Shown: positions 41,971 to 53,641, counted from the first letter of the stretch. The stretch: 64,000 nt of DNA from Paenirhizobium selenitireducens ATCC BAA-1503 (GCF_000518785.1 NZ_JAEG01000011.1:62001-126000), one strand, 5' to 3'. Made by a program: numbers and translations. Notes: generated by a model not told the origin, from the sequence alone.

Positions 41971-43005
41971 CTATCTCCCGAAGCTTCGCACGCGATCGAC
42001 CAGCACCGTCACATGCGCGGGATCGGCCTGCGGCGTGATGCCATGGCCGAGATTGAAGATCAGCGGTCCATGGCCGAGCTTTTCCAGAATGCGGTCGATG
42101 CCTTCCTCCAGCGCCCGTCCGCCGGCGACGACGCGCATCGGATCGAGATTGCCCTGTACCGGGCCGTCCTTCTGCAGCTCGACGGCGAAATCGAGCGGTA
42201 CCGCCCAGTCCAGCCCGATCGCATCGGCGCCCGTCTTCTGGCGATAATCGCGCAGCAGATAGCCGGCGCCCTTGGCGAAGGCGATGACCTTTGCAGCCGG
42301 CCTCTGCGCCTTGACCGAAGCGATGATGCGCGCCATCGGCCTTGTGCAATAGCGCTCGAACTCCACTTCGCCGAGCACGCCGGCCCAGGAATCGAAGATC
42401 TGCACCGCATCGGCGCCAGCGTCGATCTGGGCGACTAGATAGGTGGCCGACATATCCGAGAGCACATCGAGAAGATATTCGAACGCCTCCGGATGACGAT
42501 AGGCAAACAGCCGGGCAGGGGCCTGATCGGGCGTGCCGTGTCCGGCGATCATGTAGGTGGCCACCGTCCAGGGCGCGCCACAGAAGCCCAGCAGCGTCGT
42601 CTCGTTCGGCAATTCCTTGCGCAGCCGTCGAACCGTTTCGATCACCGGTTCCAGATGCGCCATGAAGCCATCCGACGCGAGCTTGCGGATACCATCCGCA
42701 TCGATCGGATCCATCTGGGGTCCATGCCCCTCGGTGAAGCGGACATTGCGCTGAAGCGCATCGGGAATGACGAGAATGTCCGAGAACAGGATGGCAGCGT
42801 CAAAGCCGTAGCGGCGGATCGGCTGCAGCGTTACCTCGACAGCGAAGTCGGGCGTGTAGCACAGATCGAGAAAGCTTCCGGCCCTGGCCCGCGTCTCACG
42901 ATATTCCGGAAGATAGCGCCCTGCCTGCCGCATCAGCCAGATCGGTGGCGGCGTGATGGTCTTGCCACTCAGGACTTCGAGGATTTTCCGTTCGGTAGCG
43001 CTCAA
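41971..43005 (-). CDS. hemE: Uroporphyrinogen decarboxylase
   Basis: Decarboxylates uroporphyrinogen III to coproporphyrinogen III; cytoplasmic. 344 residues from TTG 43005, which is preceded by AGAGGG at good spacing; a longer frame begins at 43080 but would run through the origin region. Signature [18 protein letters not shown] near the N-terminus and [13 protein letters not shown] in the middle. First gene of hemE-hemJ. In Caulobacter, hemE flanks the replication origin, as here. Confidence 0.95.
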   Translation of the reverse strand: MSATERKILEVLSGKTITPPPIWLMRQAGRYLPEYRETRARAGSFLDLCYTPDFAVEVTLQPIRRYGFDAAILFSDILVIPDALQRNVRFTEGHGPQMDPIDADGIRKLASDGFMAHLEPVIETVRRLRKELPNETTLLGFCGAPWTVATYMIAGHGTPDQAPARLFAYRHPEAFEYLLDVLSDMSATYLVAQIDAGADAVQIFDSWAGVLGEVEFERYCTRPMARIIASVKAQRPAAKVIAFAKGAGYLLRDYRQKTGADAIGLDWAVPLDFAVELQKDGPVQGNLDPMRVVAGGRALEEGIDRILEKLGHGPLIFNLGHGITPQADPAHVTVLVDRVRSFGR

Positions 43006-43239
43006 GGCGTCAGCCCTCTTAAATAAAGAAAAGATAATTGAATCTTCTTCTATTTCTAAGAGTCTGTGACTATCAAGCATTAAACCCCATCCACAAGCGA
43101 ACGCTCGATTCAGCGAGAGTCTGCAGCACGGTGGATAGGATTCGGGGGGGCGGTCGACGACATCGTGGAAAATCTCAAAATATCGAAGCGATTCATTCGC
43201 TTACCGGCCACCTGAAAATCTCGTTGCCTGTGGACAGAC

Positions 43240-43248
43240 TGTGGAGAA
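43240..43248 (-). other. DnaA box, one mismatch
   Basis: TGTGGAGAA versus TGTGGATAA. Just left of it TGTGGACAG (43229-43237) is a weaker copy. Confidence 0.65.
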
Positions 43249-43316
43249 ATTCGGAGAGCTGCGGCTTCTTACCACAATCCACATGCGCGCAGGAAAGGGA
43301 CCAGCACAGAGGCCGA

Positions 43317-43325
43317 TGTGGATAA
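43317..43325 (-). other. DnaA box, perfect
   Basis: TGTGGATAA, the exact reverse complement of TTATCCACA. Confidence 0.85.
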
Positions 43326-43384
43326 GTCGGCACTTTTCCGCTTGCCCTCAGGCCTTCGCCGCCGCTACCTCTCCTTGTCCCGAT

Positions 43385-43393
43385 TTATCAACA
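43385..43393 (+). other. DnaA box, one mismatch
   Basis: TTATCAACA versus TTATCCACA, just before the ppsR start and opposite in direction to the perfect box. Confidence 0.65.
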
Positions 43394-43409
43394 GGCGGCC
43401 GAGAAGAAC

Positions 43410-44231
43410 GTGGAGAACCGCAGAAACTTCTTTCATCTCCATCTGATTTCTGACTCGACGGGAGAGACTCTCATTTCCGCCGGTCGGGCCGCTGCCGCGC
43501 AATTCAAGTTTTCCAACGCGATCGAGCATGTCTATCCGCTGATCCGCTCGAAGCGTCAGCTGCTTCCCGTGCTCCAGGCGATCGACGAGGCGCCGGGCAT
43601 CGTCCTCTATACGATCGTCGATCCGGATCTCGCCAACCTGCTCGAAACCACCTGCCGGGAAATGGGCGTGCCGAGCGTCAACGTGCTCGCCCCGGTGATC
43701 GAAAAATTCCAGACCTATCTCGGCGCGCCGTCGCGGGGCCGGGTCGGCGCCCAGCACGTGCTCAATGCCGAATATTTCGCCCGCATAGAGGCGCTCAACT
43801 TCACCATGGACCACGACGACGGCCAGGCGCCGGACGACTATGACGATGCCGACGTGGTCATCATCGGCATCAGCCGGACGTCGAAGACGCCGACCAGCAT
43901 CTATTTGGCGAACCGCGGCATCAAGACGGCGAACATCCCGATCGTCGTCGGCGTGCCGCTGCCCGAAAGCCTGATGCGGGCCAAGCGCCCGCTGATCGTC
44001 GGCCTGATCGCCACCACCGACCGTATCTCCCAGGTGCGGGAAAACCGCGAGCTCGGATCGACGCCGGGCTACGACCGAAGCGATTACACCGACCGGGCGA
44101 CCATCGCGGAGGAGCTGAAATATGCCCGCGCGCTGTGTGCCCGCAACAACTGGCCGATCATCGATGTGACGCGCCGCTCGATCGAGGAAACGGCCGCGGC
44201 CATCGTTGCCCTTCGGGTGAAGCTGCGTTAA
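43410..44231 (+). CDS. ppsR: PEP synthase / pyruvate-phosphate dikinase regulatory protein (DUF299)
   Basis: Bifunctional ADP/Pi-dependent kinase-phosphorylase of the DUF299 family, which switches PEP synthase or PPDK on and off by threonine phosphorylation. 273 residues from GTG 43410, with GAGAAG just upstream. The nucleotide-loop motif is [16 protein letters not shown]-terminal [14 protein letters not shown] is also typical. It heads the rightward genes ppsR-maf-aroE-coaE-dnaQ directly beside the origin. Which of the two target enzymes it serves cannot be told here. Confidence 0.92.
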   Translation: MENRRNFFHLHLISDSTGETLISAGRAAAAQFKFSNAIEHVYPLIRSKRQLLPVLQAIDEAPGIVLYTIVDPDLANLLETTCREMGVPSVNVLAPVIEKFQTYLGAPSRGRVGAQHVLNAEYFARIEALNFTMDHDDGQAPDDYDDADVVIIGISRTSKTPTSIYLANRGIKTANIPIVVGVPLPESLMRAKRPLIVGLIATTDRISQVRENRELGSTPGYDRSDYTDRATIAEELKYARALCARNNWPIIDVTRRSIEETAAAIVALRVKLR

Positions 44232-44273
44232 GCCGATTCCAACGGATACACTGCTTCGGAGAATGCGATCGCC

Positions 44274-44873
44274 ATGGCCGAAACGCTCGTGCTTGCCTCG
44301 GCGAGCCCATCACGCCGCATGCTGATGGAAAACGCCGGATTGAACTTCCAGGCCATTGCGGCGCAGATCGACGAAAGAGCCGTGGAGCGGGAGATCGAAC
44401 ATCGGGCCCTCGGACCGGGCGAGCTCGCGCTTGAGCTGGCGTCCAGCAAGGCGCTGGAGGTGAGTAGCCGTTTTCCGCATGCGCTCGTCATCGGCTGCGA
44501 CCAGACCATGTCACTTGGATCGCAGGTCTTTCACAAGCCGGCGGATCGCGACGCGGCCCGCGCCAATCTCCGGCTGCTGCGGGGCAAGACCCATCGGCTG
44601 AACAGCGGCGTCGTTCTGGTGCGCGATGGGCGGGAGATCTGGAGGCACCTGTCGACGGCAGATCTCTCCATGCGCAAATTTTCCGACGCCTTCCTCGAAG
44701 ACTACCTGGTCCGCTGCCGCGACGACGTGATGAAGAGCGTCGGCTGTTACCAGCTCGAAGGGATAGGAATCCAGCTATTCAATTCCATCTCCGGTGACTA
44801 TTTCACCATTCTCGGATTGCCGCTTCTGCCGCTGCTGGGACAGTTGCGGATGCTCGGGGAGCTCGATGTCTGA
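44274..44873 (+). CDS. maf: Maf-like nucleotide pyrophosphatase
   Basis: 199 residues. [18 protein letters not shown] at the N-terminus and [13 protein letters not shown] (near 76) are Maf signatures; these enzymes hydrolyse non-canonical or canonical nucleoside triphosphates and affect septum formation when overproduced. ATG 44274 is preceded by GGAG at some distance. Its end overlaps aroE by eight bases, and its TGA stop is part of a parS site. Confidence 0.92.
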   Translation: MAETLVLASASPSRRMLMENAGLNFQAIAAQIDERAVEREIEHRALGPGELALELASSKALEVSSRFPHALVIGCDQTMSLGSQVFHKPADRDAARANLRLLRGKTHRLNSGVVLVRDGREIWRHLSTADLSMRKFSDAFLEDYLVRCRDDVMKSVGCYQLEGIGIQLFNSISGDYFTILGLPLLPLLGQLRMLGELDV

Positions 44874-45726
44874 TTCACGTGAAACAATTAACCATCACGC
44901 CTTTGTCGTCGGCTACCCGATCAAGCACTCGCGCTCGCCGCTCATCCACGGCTACTGGCTGAAGACGCTCGGCATTGCCGGCGGCTACGAAAAGGTCGAT
45001 GTCGCCCCGGAGGCCTTCGCCGATTTCATCGCAGGCCTGAAAAGCGGTGACCTACCTTTCTGCGGCGGTAACGTCACCATCCCGCACAAGGAAGCGGCTT
45101 ACCGGCTGGCCGACGACACCGATGAACTGACCGATGAACTCGGTGCCGCCAATACGCTGTGGCTCGAAGACGGCAAGCTCAAGGCGACCAACACGGATGG
45201 CATCGGCTTCACCGCCAATCTCGACGACTGTCGTCCCGGCTGGGATCGCGGCGGAAGGGCCGTCGTGCTCGGCGCCGGCGGTGCAAGCCGGGCCATCATC
45301 CAGGCGTTGCGCGAGCGCGGCTTTTCCGAGATCCATGTCGTCAATCGCTCCCTCGACCGGGCGCAAGAACTGGCTGATCGCTTTGGACCGAAGGTGCACG
45401 CCCATGCCATGGCGGACCTCAACGAAGTGATGAGGAAGGCGGACTTCTTCGTCAACACTACGTCGCTCGGCATGGGCGGCGAGCCCGCGCCGCAACTGCC
45501 GTTCGATACCCTGGCCCCCGGCGCTGTGGTCACCGACATCGTCTATGTGCCGCTCAAGACATCCTTCCTTGAACAGGCGGAGAGGGTAGGGCTGACCACC
45601 GTTGACGGTCTCGGCATGCTCCTGCACCAGGCGGTCCCGGGATTCGAGAAGTGGTTCGGAAAACGACCTGTGGTCGATGACACCCTGCGCGCGCTGATCA
45701 TCGCCGACATGGAGGCGCATGCATGA
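44866..45726 (+). CDS. aroE: Shikimate dehydrogenase
   Basis: NADPH-dependent reduction of 3-dehydroshikimate, fourth step of the aromatic pathway. 286 residues from ATG 44866, with GGGGA upstream. [15 protein letters not shown] (shikimate site), [12 protein letters not shown] with the catalytic lysine, and [11 protein letters not shown] (NADP loop) are clear. It overlaps maf at its start and coaE (ATGA) at its end, so translation is coupled. A parS site covers codons 2-7. Confidence 0.96.
   Translation: MSDSRETINHHAFVVGYPIKHSRSPLIHGYWLKTLGIAGGYEKVDVAPEAFADFIAGLKSGDLPFCGGNVTIPHKEAAYRLADDTDELTDELGAANTLWLEDGKLKATNTDGIGFTANLDDCRPGWDRGGRAVVLGAGGASRAIIQALRERGFSEIHVVNRSLDRAQELADRFGPKVHAHAMADLNEVMRKADFFVNTTSLGMGGEPAPQLPFDTLAPGAVVTDIVYVPLKTSFLEQAERVGLTTVDGLGMLLHQAVPGFEKWFGKRPVVDDTLRALIIADMEAHA
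44871..44886. other. parS site (maf stop / aroE start)
   Basis: TGATTCACGTGAAACA, one mismatch from TGTTTCACGTGAAACA. Its first three bases are the maf TGA stop; the rest encodes residues of AroE. About 1.6 kb right of the origin candidate. Confidence 0.92.
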
Positions 45727-46328
45727 TCGTGCTTGGCCTCACCGGATCGATCGGAATGGGAAAGTCGACGACGGCAGGACTGTTTGCCGAGCAAGGCATT
45801 CCGGTCAACGATGCGGACCGGGTCGTGCATGATCTCTATAGCGGCGAGGCCGTGGCGCCGATTAGAACGGCGTTTCCGGAAGCTGTGCGGGACGGCATCG
45901 TTGATCGCGCGGTGCTCGCGCAGACTCTGGCAAAGAATCCGGCTAAGTTCAGGGAGCTTGAGGCGATCGTCCATCCGTTGGTCCGGAAGCGTGAACGGCA
46001 GTTCCTCGAGGCGCAGCGGGTGGCTGGCGCCGACCTCGTCGTGCTCGACATTCCCTTGCTGTTCGAAACTGGCGGCCAGGAGCGGGTCGATCACATCGTC
46101 GTCGTCAGCTGCGATGCCGACATCCAGCGCAAGCGCGTGCTCGAAAGACCGGGGATGACGCCCGAGAAGTTCGAAATGATCTTGTCGCGGCAGTTGCCGG
46201 ATGCTGAAAAGAGGGCGCGCGCCGATTTCATCATCGACACCGGCAGCGGCATCGAGGCGGCGCGAAATCGCGTCACGGAAATCATCGCCGAACTCAGGGC
46301 CGAAAAAGAGAGAAAACGGGATGCGTGA
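45723..46328 (+). CDS. coaE: Dephospho-CoA kinase
   Basis: Final CoA step, ATP-dependent phosphorylation of the ribose 3'-OH. 201 residues. P-loop GSIGMGKST (8-16), then [10 protein letters not shown] and [12 protein letters not shown]. It starts within the aroE stop (ATGA) and its last eight bases overlap dnaQ. Confidence 0.96.
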   Translation: MIVLGLTGSIGMGKSTTAGLFAEQGIPVNDADRVVHDLYSGEAVAPIRTAFPEAVRDGIVDRAVLAQTLAKNPAKFRELEAIVHPLVRKRERQFLEAQRVAGADLVVLDIPLLFETGGQERVDHIVVVSCDADIQRKRVLERPGMTPEKFEMILSRQLPDAEKRARADFIIDTGSGIEAARNRVTEIIAELRAEKERKRDA

Positions 46329-47031
46329 AATCATCTTCGATACGGAAACCACCGGCCTCGAATTCAAGAACGACCGGGTGATCGAAATCGGCGGCATCGA
46401 ACTCCTGAACCATTTTCCCACCGGGCGCAGCTTCCATGTCTATATCAATCCCGGCGACCGGCGCGTCCATCCGGATGCGCTCGCCGTCCACGGAATCACC
46501 GACGACTTCCTGAAGGACAAGCCGACCTTCGACCGGATCGTCGACGAGTTGCTGGAATTCTTCGACGGCGCACGCTGGGTGGCGCACAACGCCAGCTTCG
46601 ACATGAGCTTCATCAATGCGGAGTTCGAGCGGCTCGGCCGCCCGCCGGTGCCGGGCGAACTGGTGATCGATACGCTGGCGCTGGCCCGCCGCAAGCATCC
46701 GATGGGACCGAACTCGCTTGATGCGCTATGCCGTCGATACGGCATCGACAATTCGCACCGCACCAAGCACGGTGCACTCCTCGACTCCGAGCTTCTGGCC
46801 GAGGTCTATATCGAGATGCTCGGCGGCCGGCAGGCGGCCTTCGGCCTGATGCCCACCGACCAGGGGCGCAGCCGCGCCGGGGCCGGGTCGGAAAGCGAGG
46901 TGGTCGAGATCAGCTACGAGCGCCCGCGTCCGCTGCCACCGCGGATTTCCGCGGCGGAGATCGAGGGCCATGCCGGGCTTGTTGCCCGCCTGGGCCAGAA
47001 GGCGATCTGGACCAAGTACGAAGCGCAATAA
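46321..47031 (+). CDS. dnaQ: DNA polymerase III epsilon subunit (3'-5' proofreading exonuclease)
   Basis: Proofreading subunit of the replicase. 236 residues. Exo I FDTETTGLE (D6/E8 region), Exo II HNASFDMSFIN and Exo III HRTKHGALLDSELLAEVY of the DEDDh family. The C-terminus (about 200-236) is the expected polymerase alpha-binding tail. ATG 46321 lies inside the end of coaE. Last gene of the run starting at ppsR; a terminator follows. Confidence 0.95.
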   Translation: MREIIFDTETTGLEFKNDRVIEIGGIELLNHFPTGRSFHVYINPGDRRVHPDALAVHGITDDFLKDKPTFDRIVDELLEFFDGARWVAHNASFDMSFINAEFERLGRPPVPGELVIDTLALARRKHPMGPNSLDALCRRYGIDNSHRTKHGALLDSELLAEVYIEMLGGRQAAFGLMPTDQGRSRAGAGSESEVVEISYERPRPLPPRISAAEIEGHAGLVARLGQKAIWTKYEAQ

Positions 47032-47062
47032 AGAAAAGGCCCGGATTGACCGGGCCTTTTGC
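47032..47062. terminator. Bidirectional terminator between dnaQ and secB
   Basis: AAAAGGCCCGG (47034-47044) and CCGGGCCTTTT (47050-47060), loop ATTGA, 11 bp. A-run left, T-run right; convergent genes on both sides. Confidence 0.92.
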
Positions 47063-47085
47063 ATTTCCTCGAAGATATGCCGCGA

Positions 47086-47562
47086 TCAGTTCGGCACGGC
47101 CTGGACCTTGGCGCGGGTCTGCTCTTCGGCGACGCGCTGGGCAAACATCTGGGCAAAGTCGATCGGGTCGATCAGTAGCGGCGGGAAGCCGCCATTGCGG
47201 GTCGCGTCGGCGATGATCTGGCGGGCGAACGGGAAGAGCAGGCGCGGGCACTCGATGAAGAGGACCGGCAGCATGTGTTCCTGCGGGAAGCCGGTGACGC
47301 GGAACACACCGCCATAAACGAGCTCGGCCGCGAACAGAACCTTGTCGCCTTCCTTGGCTTCGGCATTGAGCGCGAGCACGACGTCGAAATCGGTTTCCGA
47401 CAGCGGATTGGCATTGACGTTCACATTGATGTTGATCGCCGGGGCCTTGTCGCGCGATTGCAGCGAACGCGGCGCGCCGGGATTTTCAAAGGAAAGATCC
47501 TTGATGTACTGAGCAAGAATATTGAGGGAGGGGCTTGCAGTTCCCTGATCGTCGATGGCCAT
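47086..47562 (-). CDS. secB: Protein-export chaperone SecB
   Basis: Tetrameric cytoplasmic chaperone that keeps precursor proteins unfolded for SecA. 158 residues. [16 protein letters not shown] at the N-terminus and the conserved [11 protein letters not shown] and [25 protein letters not shown] (in parts) are clear. ATG 47562 has GAGG nine bases upstream; earlier frame is not conserved. Convergent with dnaQ. Confidence 0.96.
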   Translation of the reverse strand: MAIDDQGTASPSLNILAQYIKDLSFENPGAPRSLQSRDKAPAININVNVNANPLSETDFDVVLALNAEAKEGDKVLFAAELVYGGVFRVTGFPQEHMLPVLFIECPRLLFPFARQIIADATRNGGFPPLLIDPIDFAQMFAQRVAEEQTRAKVQAVPN

Positions 47563-47653
47563 AGGGCGTTCCTCGCGGCTGGATTTGGTGAGGCCATCTA
47601 ACATTTCACCACGGGCCTTACAACCCTCGCGCAGGAGGGCCTATGCGGGTGTC

Positions 47654-48151
47654 TCAGTCCTTTCGCCCGTCATCGACCGACCACGGCGATTGAGGGTTCT
47701 GATCGTGGTGGTAATCCTCCTCATCAAGGTCGAGGACGGTGGAGCGTGGCGAAGCCGGGCCTTTTGACGACGATCGATAGGAGAAGCGGCTCTCGCGCAT
47801 GACGGTCACATGCGGCTTGACCAGCGACCAGGCAAAATCGCGAACGAGCGGCACGAAGAGGAGAATGCCGACGACGTCGGTGATGAAACCGGGAATGATC
47901 AGCAGGAAGGCGGCGATGACGATCATTGCGCCATGCACGATCTCGCGTGCCGGATCCGTGCCCTTCTGGCTTTCGGTTTGCAGCCGCCGCAATACGCCGG
48001 CTCCCTGCACGCGCAGCAGAAGAAGGCCGACAATGCTGGCCAGGACCGTCAGGCCGAGGGTCGCAAGAACGCCGACATATCTGCCGACGACGACGAAGGC
48101 GGCGATCTCCGCGAGCGGCAGGAAGAGCAGGATCGCCAGCGGCATGCGCAT
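47654..48151 (-). CDS. fxsA: FxsA family membrane protein
   Basis: 165 residues. Two to four membrane segments in the first 115 residues (LAILLFLPLAEIAAFVVVG and a later AMIVIAAFLLIIPGFITDVVG), then a charged tail of about 50. The FxsA family is widespread; in E. coli it counteracts F exclusion of phage T7, but its normal job is unknown. ATG 48151 has GGAG seven bases upstream. It lies between secB and timA, divergent from the latter. Confidence 0.88.
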   Translation of the reverse strand: MRMPLAILLFLPLAEIAAFVVVGRYVGVLATLGLTVLASIVGLLLLRVQGAGVLRRLQTESQKGTDPAREIVHGAMIVIAAFLLIIPGFITDVVGILLFVPLVRDFAWSLVKPHVTVMRESRFSYRSSSKGPASPRSTVLDLDEEDYHHDQNPQSPWSVDDGRKD

Positions 48152-48307
48152 GAAAAAACTCCGGTCAGAATTCGCGCCTGCGGGTGAGACACGAGGAAAG
48201 GGATGAATCGGCATATCAAAGAAAGCCGAATGGCCATTTGAATGATCAGCATTCGCAGACTATATGGGTGACACGACCGAGAATTTAAACAAGGCCGACC
48301 GATTGCC

Positions 48308-49006
48308 ATGGGATCCAACGATTTTGTCACTCTCTTCTTTCTTGTCGCGGCTGTCCTGATCTTCCTGCAGCTGCGCAGCGTGCTGGGTCGGCGGACAGGC
48401 AACGAAAAGCCGCCGTTCGATCCTTATAGCCCGCGGGATCTGGCGAAGGGTCCAGGCAGTGACGACGGCAAGGTCGTGACCCTGCCGAAGCGTGACGAGG
48501 CAGGCGGCGAGGAGCGCTTTGCCGCGATCGACGCCTTTGCCAAGCCGGGAACGCCGCTCAACACGTCGCTGCGCGAACTGATACAGTATGATCCGGGCTT
48601 CAATCCCAAGGAGTTCCTCAACGGCGCGCGCATGGCCTACGAGATGATCGTCATGGCCTTTGCAGATGGTGACCGCAAGACGCTGAAGAGCCTGCTGTCG
48701 CGCGACGTGCTCGAAGGATTCGAGACGGTGATCGCCGACCGCGAATCGCGCGGTGAAGTGGTGAAGTCCACCTTCGTCGGTATCGAGAGGGCCGAGATCA
48801 CCCAGGCCGTGGTGCGCGACAACGAGGAACAGATCACCGTTCGCATCATCTGCCAGCTGATCACCGCGACCTATGACAAGGCCGGCGCGCTGATCGACGG
48901 CGACGCCGAGCAGGTCACCGAGGTTAACGATCTCTGGACCTTCGCCCGCGATGTTCGCTCGCGCGACCCCAACTGGAAACTGGTTGCGACCGAAGCCGAC
49001 GCGTGA
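48308..49006 (+). CDS. timA: Tim44/TimA family membrane protein
   Basis: 232 residues. A single N-terminal membrane segment (about 5-22), a Pro/charged linker with DPYSPRDLAKG, then a C-terminal Tim44-like domain (about 85-230) with FNPKEFLNGARMAYEMIVMAFADGDRKTLKSLL in pieces. The family resembles mitochondrial Tim44; bacterial TimA function is not settled. First of the close run timA-mltA-smr-xre. Confidence 0.88.
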   Translation: MGSNDFVTLFFLVAAVLIFLQLRSVLGRRTGNEKPPFDPYSPRDLAKGPGSDDGKVVTLPKRDEAGGEERFAAIDAFAKPGTPLNTSLRELIQYDPGFNPKEFLNGARMAYEMIVMAFADGDRKTLKSLLSRDVLEGFETVIADRESRGEVVKSTFVGIERAEITQAVVRDNEEQITVRIICQLITATYDKAGALIDGDAEQVTEVNDLWTFARDVRSRDPNWKLVATEADA

Positions 49007-49017
49007 GGGAAGAGATC

Positions 49018-50124
49018 ATGGGTTTTCGTCTCCGGCGGGTCGGCTTCGATGCTCTGCCCGGCTGGGACGAGGATGATCCCACCCCGCTTTTCCCGGCGCT
49101 CGCCAGATGCCGCGAACATATCCTTAGCGTAAAGCCGTACCGCACCGGCGAAAGCGGGTTGTCCTCTGACGACCTGATGCCTCTGCTGGACGCGGCGGCG
49201 CTGGCGATGCCGACGAATGCCGCGGCGGCCCGCGCCTTCTTCGAGGCGGAGTGTCGGCCATTTCTCATTGAACCGGATGAAGGCGCGCGTGGCTTCGTCA
49301 CCGCCTTTTACGAACCGGAGGTCGAGGTCGCCGCTGAACTCGACGAGGTTTACCGCTTTCCCTTCTATCGCCGGCCGGCCGATCTGATCGATCTCAACGA
49401 CGCCAACCGACCGGCGGATCTCGACGAGACTTATGTCTTCGGCCGCAAGACCGAGGATGGCATTGCCGCCTATCCCGACCGCCGGGCTATCGATCAGGGT
49501 TATCTCGAAGGGCGAGGTCTCGAGATCGCCTGGGCGAAGTCCAAGGTCGATGTCTTCTTTACCCATGTCCAGGGCGCGGCCCGGCTACGGTTTCCGGACG
49601 GGCGGCTGAAGCGCATCACCTATGCGGCGAAGGCCGGCCATCCGTTCACAGCCATCGGCAAGCTGCTGGTCGATCGCGGCGAGATCCCGATGGCCGAGAT
49701 TTCCATGCAGGCGATCCGCGCCTGGCTGGCCGCCCATCCGGATGAGGTCGACGAGCTGCTTTGGCACAATCGTTCCTACATCTTTTTCCGCGAGGCCGAG
49801 GTCGAGGATACGAGCCTCGGGCCGATTGCCGCGGCAAAGGTGCCGCTGATCGCGGCGCGCTCTCTGGCTGTCGATCGGCTGATCCATAGCTTCGGCTATC
49901 CCTTCTTCATTCATTCGGAGAGCCTGACCAGGCTGGATGAAGGCAAGCCCTTCGCGCGGCTCATGCTGGCGCTCGAGACCGGTTCGGCGATCGTCGGCCC
50001 GGCCCGGGGCGACATCTTCACCGGCTCCGGCGACGAGGCTGGTGAGTTGGCGGGCGCCGTGCGCAATGCGGCCGATTTCTATATACTCGTCCCGAAGCAG
50101 GCGGCATCGAGGTTCGGCTATTGA
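49018..50124 (+). CDS. mltA: Membrane-bound lytic murein transglycosylase A family (MltA)
   Basis: 368 residues. MltA barrel (about 65-230) with GFVTAFYEPEVEV and LEIAWAKSKVDVFFTHVQGAARLRFPDG in parts, and the 3D domain (about 250-365) with the catalytic aspartate D332 in RGDIFTGSGDEAGELAGAV. Cleaves the glycan of peptidoglycan. Unusually there is no signal peptide or lipobox: ATG 49018 (GAGGGA upstream) gives MGFRLRRVGFD, and the frame cannot extend beyond GTG 49003. Placement after timA and before the smr gene (TTGA overlap) suggests one transcript. Confidence 0.9.
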   Translation: MGFRLRRVGFDALPGWDEDDPTPLFPALARCREHILSVKPYRTGESGLSSDDLMPLLDAAALAMPTNAAAARAFFEAECRPFLIEPDEGARGFVTAFYEPEVEVAAELDEVYRFPFYRRPADLIDLNDANRPADLDETYVFGRKTEDGIAAYPDRRAIDQGYLEGRGLEIAWAKSKVDVFFTHVQGAARLRFPDGRLKRITYAAKAGHPFTAIGKLLVDRGEIPMAEISMQAIRAWLAAHPDEVDELLWHNRSYIFFREAEVEDTSLGPIAAAKVPLIAARSLAVDRLIHSFGYPFFIHSESLTRLDEGKPFARLMLALETGSAIVGPARGDIFTGSGDEAGELAGAVRNAADFYILVPKQAASRFGY

Positions 50125-50675
50125 CGGGCAGAGGCAAACTCAACGCGGAAGATCGCATCTTGTGGGGCAAGGTCGCGCGCTCCACCCGACCCATGCCCGG
50201 CCGTCTCGAGGATCTTCTGGAGTTCGAGGAAGAGTTCGCAGAACCGGTTGCGGCGCCGGGCCTGCAATTGCCGGCCTTGAACCCTTCGGGGCAGGCTGCA
50301 CCAACCGAGCCGCAAAAGAAGCCGGGTGGCGTGCATCATCCGCTGGAGAAGCCGGTCAAGCGCAAACTGTCGCGCGGGCACCTGGCGCTGGAGGCCCGCA
50401 TCGACCTGCACGGGCTGATCCAGAGCGAGGCGCATGGTATCCTCCTCGACTTCCTGATCAGGGCGCATGAGCGCGGCCTGCGCCATGTGCTGGTGATCAC
50501 CGGCAAGGGGAGCTCGCTCGGCAGCGATGGCGCCCTCAAGCGGGCCGTTCCTCTGTGGTTCTCGAAGACCGAGTTTCGCTATCTCATCTCTTCCTATGAA
50601 AATGCGGCGCGGCAGCATGGTGGCGAAGGGGCTCTCTACGTGCGCCTGTCGCGCAGCGCGGGGGATCGGCGATGA
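50121..50675 (+). CDS. Smr/MutS2-domain protein
   Basis: 184 residues from TTG 50121, which overlaps the mltA stop and has GAGG nine bases before it. A variable N-terminal 85 residues, then an Smr domain with IDLHGLIQSEAHGILLDFL, VLVITGKGS and GEGALYVRL. Smr domains are metal-dependent nucleases or RNA-binding modules; the DLHG motif is intact. The next gene starts within its stop (ATGA). Confidence 0.88.
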   Translation: MTGRGKLNAEDRILWGKVARSTRPMPGRLEDLLEFEEEFAEPVAAPGLQLPALNPSGQAAPTEPQKKPGGVHHPLEKPVKRKLSRGHLALEARIDLHGLIQSEAHGILLDFLIRAHERGLRHVLVITGKGSSLGSDGALKRAVPLWFSKTEFRYLISSYENAARQHGGEGALYVRLSRSAGDRR

Positions 50676-51037
50676 CCCCGTTCGGCGAGGCCCTGCGCGG
50701 TCTTCGTGAGAGGAAGGGCGTATCGCAGAAGGAGATGGCGGCGGCCATCGGCGTCTCGCCGGCCTATCTCTCGGCGCTGGAACATGGCCGACGTGGGCGG
50801 CCGAACTTCGACTTCCTGCAGCGCGTGGCCGGTTACTTCAACATCATCTGGGACGAGGCCGAAGATCTGTTCATGGTGGCCGACGCCTCCAATCCTCGCG
50901 TGGTGATCGATACGGCCGGAATGCCGGCCGAATATACCGCGCTGGCGAACGACCTGGCGCGGAAGATTCGCGTCCTCACCCCGGATGTGGTAAGGGATTT
51001 GAGAAACCTGCTCGAGGGAGCGGGAAAACCTGCCTGA
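50672..51037 (+). CDS. XRE-family helix-turn-helix regulator
   Basis: 121 residues. N-terminal HTH (about 5-60): FGEALRGLRERKGVSQKEMA, then GVSPAYLSALEHGRRGRPNFDFLQRVAGYF in pieces, close to the Cro/CI form. The C-terminal 55 residues are unlike known effector domains and have VIDTAGMPAEYTALANDLA. It is coupled to the Smr gene by ATGA and is 140 bases from gyrB. Target unknown; autoregulation of this run is plausible but not shown. Confidence 0.85.
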   Translation: MTPFGEALRGLRERKGVSQKEMAAAIGVSPAYLSALEHGRRGRPNFDFLQRVAGYFNIIWDEAEDLFMVADASNPRVVIDTAGMPAEYTALANDLARKIRVLTPDVVRDLRNLLEGAGKPA

Positions 51038-51083
51038 TGGCCCGAGAAGGGCCGCATATCCACGGGATTTGCGGATCCCGCAT

Positions 51084-51111
51084 TTGGAACTTGCCTCAAA
51101 CCTCTTATAGT
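51084..51111 (+). promoter_or_regulatory. Candidate gyrB promoter
   Basis: TTGGAA at 51084-51089 and TATAGT at 51106-51111, spacer 16. It lies in the 140 bases between the XRE gene and gyrB, where a short GGCCC/GGGCC hairpin (51039-51053) may end the upstream transcript. Confidence 0.4.
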
Positions 51112-51177
51112 CCATTCGCCCGAACCCGCTGATTCGTGGATCAGGCCTGTTGAATATATGACTGGAAAGATTGCTGA

Positions 51178-53613
<2,436 letters not shown>

Positions 53614-53615
53614 GG

Positions 53616-53631
53616 AATTTCACGTGAATCC
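53616..53631. other. Weak parS-like palindrome
   Basis: AATTTCACGTGAATCC: inner TTCACGTGAA kept, four mismatches from the consensus. It lies 3 bases after the gyrB stop and 10 bases before a better site. Confidence 0.4.
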
Positions 53632-53641
53632 GGCTAAGGAG

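Larger units (their letters stand above)
43006..43409. other. oriC: Probable chromosomal replication origin (Cori/oriC)
   Basis: 404 bases without a plausible gene between divergent hemE and ppsR. An AT-rich stretch next to hemE (about 43013-43080), one perfect DnaA box (43317-43325), two boxes with one mismatch (43240-43248, 43385-43393) and a few with two (43087-43095, 43130-43138, 43229-43237, 43275-43283). Location beside hemE matches the origin of Caulobacter and, as published, Sinorhizobium; gene direction switches here from leftward to rightward and parS sites surround it. Confidence 0.85.

Noticed and set aside
43006..43080. Longer hemE start
   Set aside because: Extension is AT-rich, not conserved with HemE, has no ribosome site and lies in the origin; TTG 43005 has a good one.
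43038..43325. 95-codon frame inside the origin region
   Set aside because: No ribosome site or recognisable sequence, and it covers DnaA boxes.
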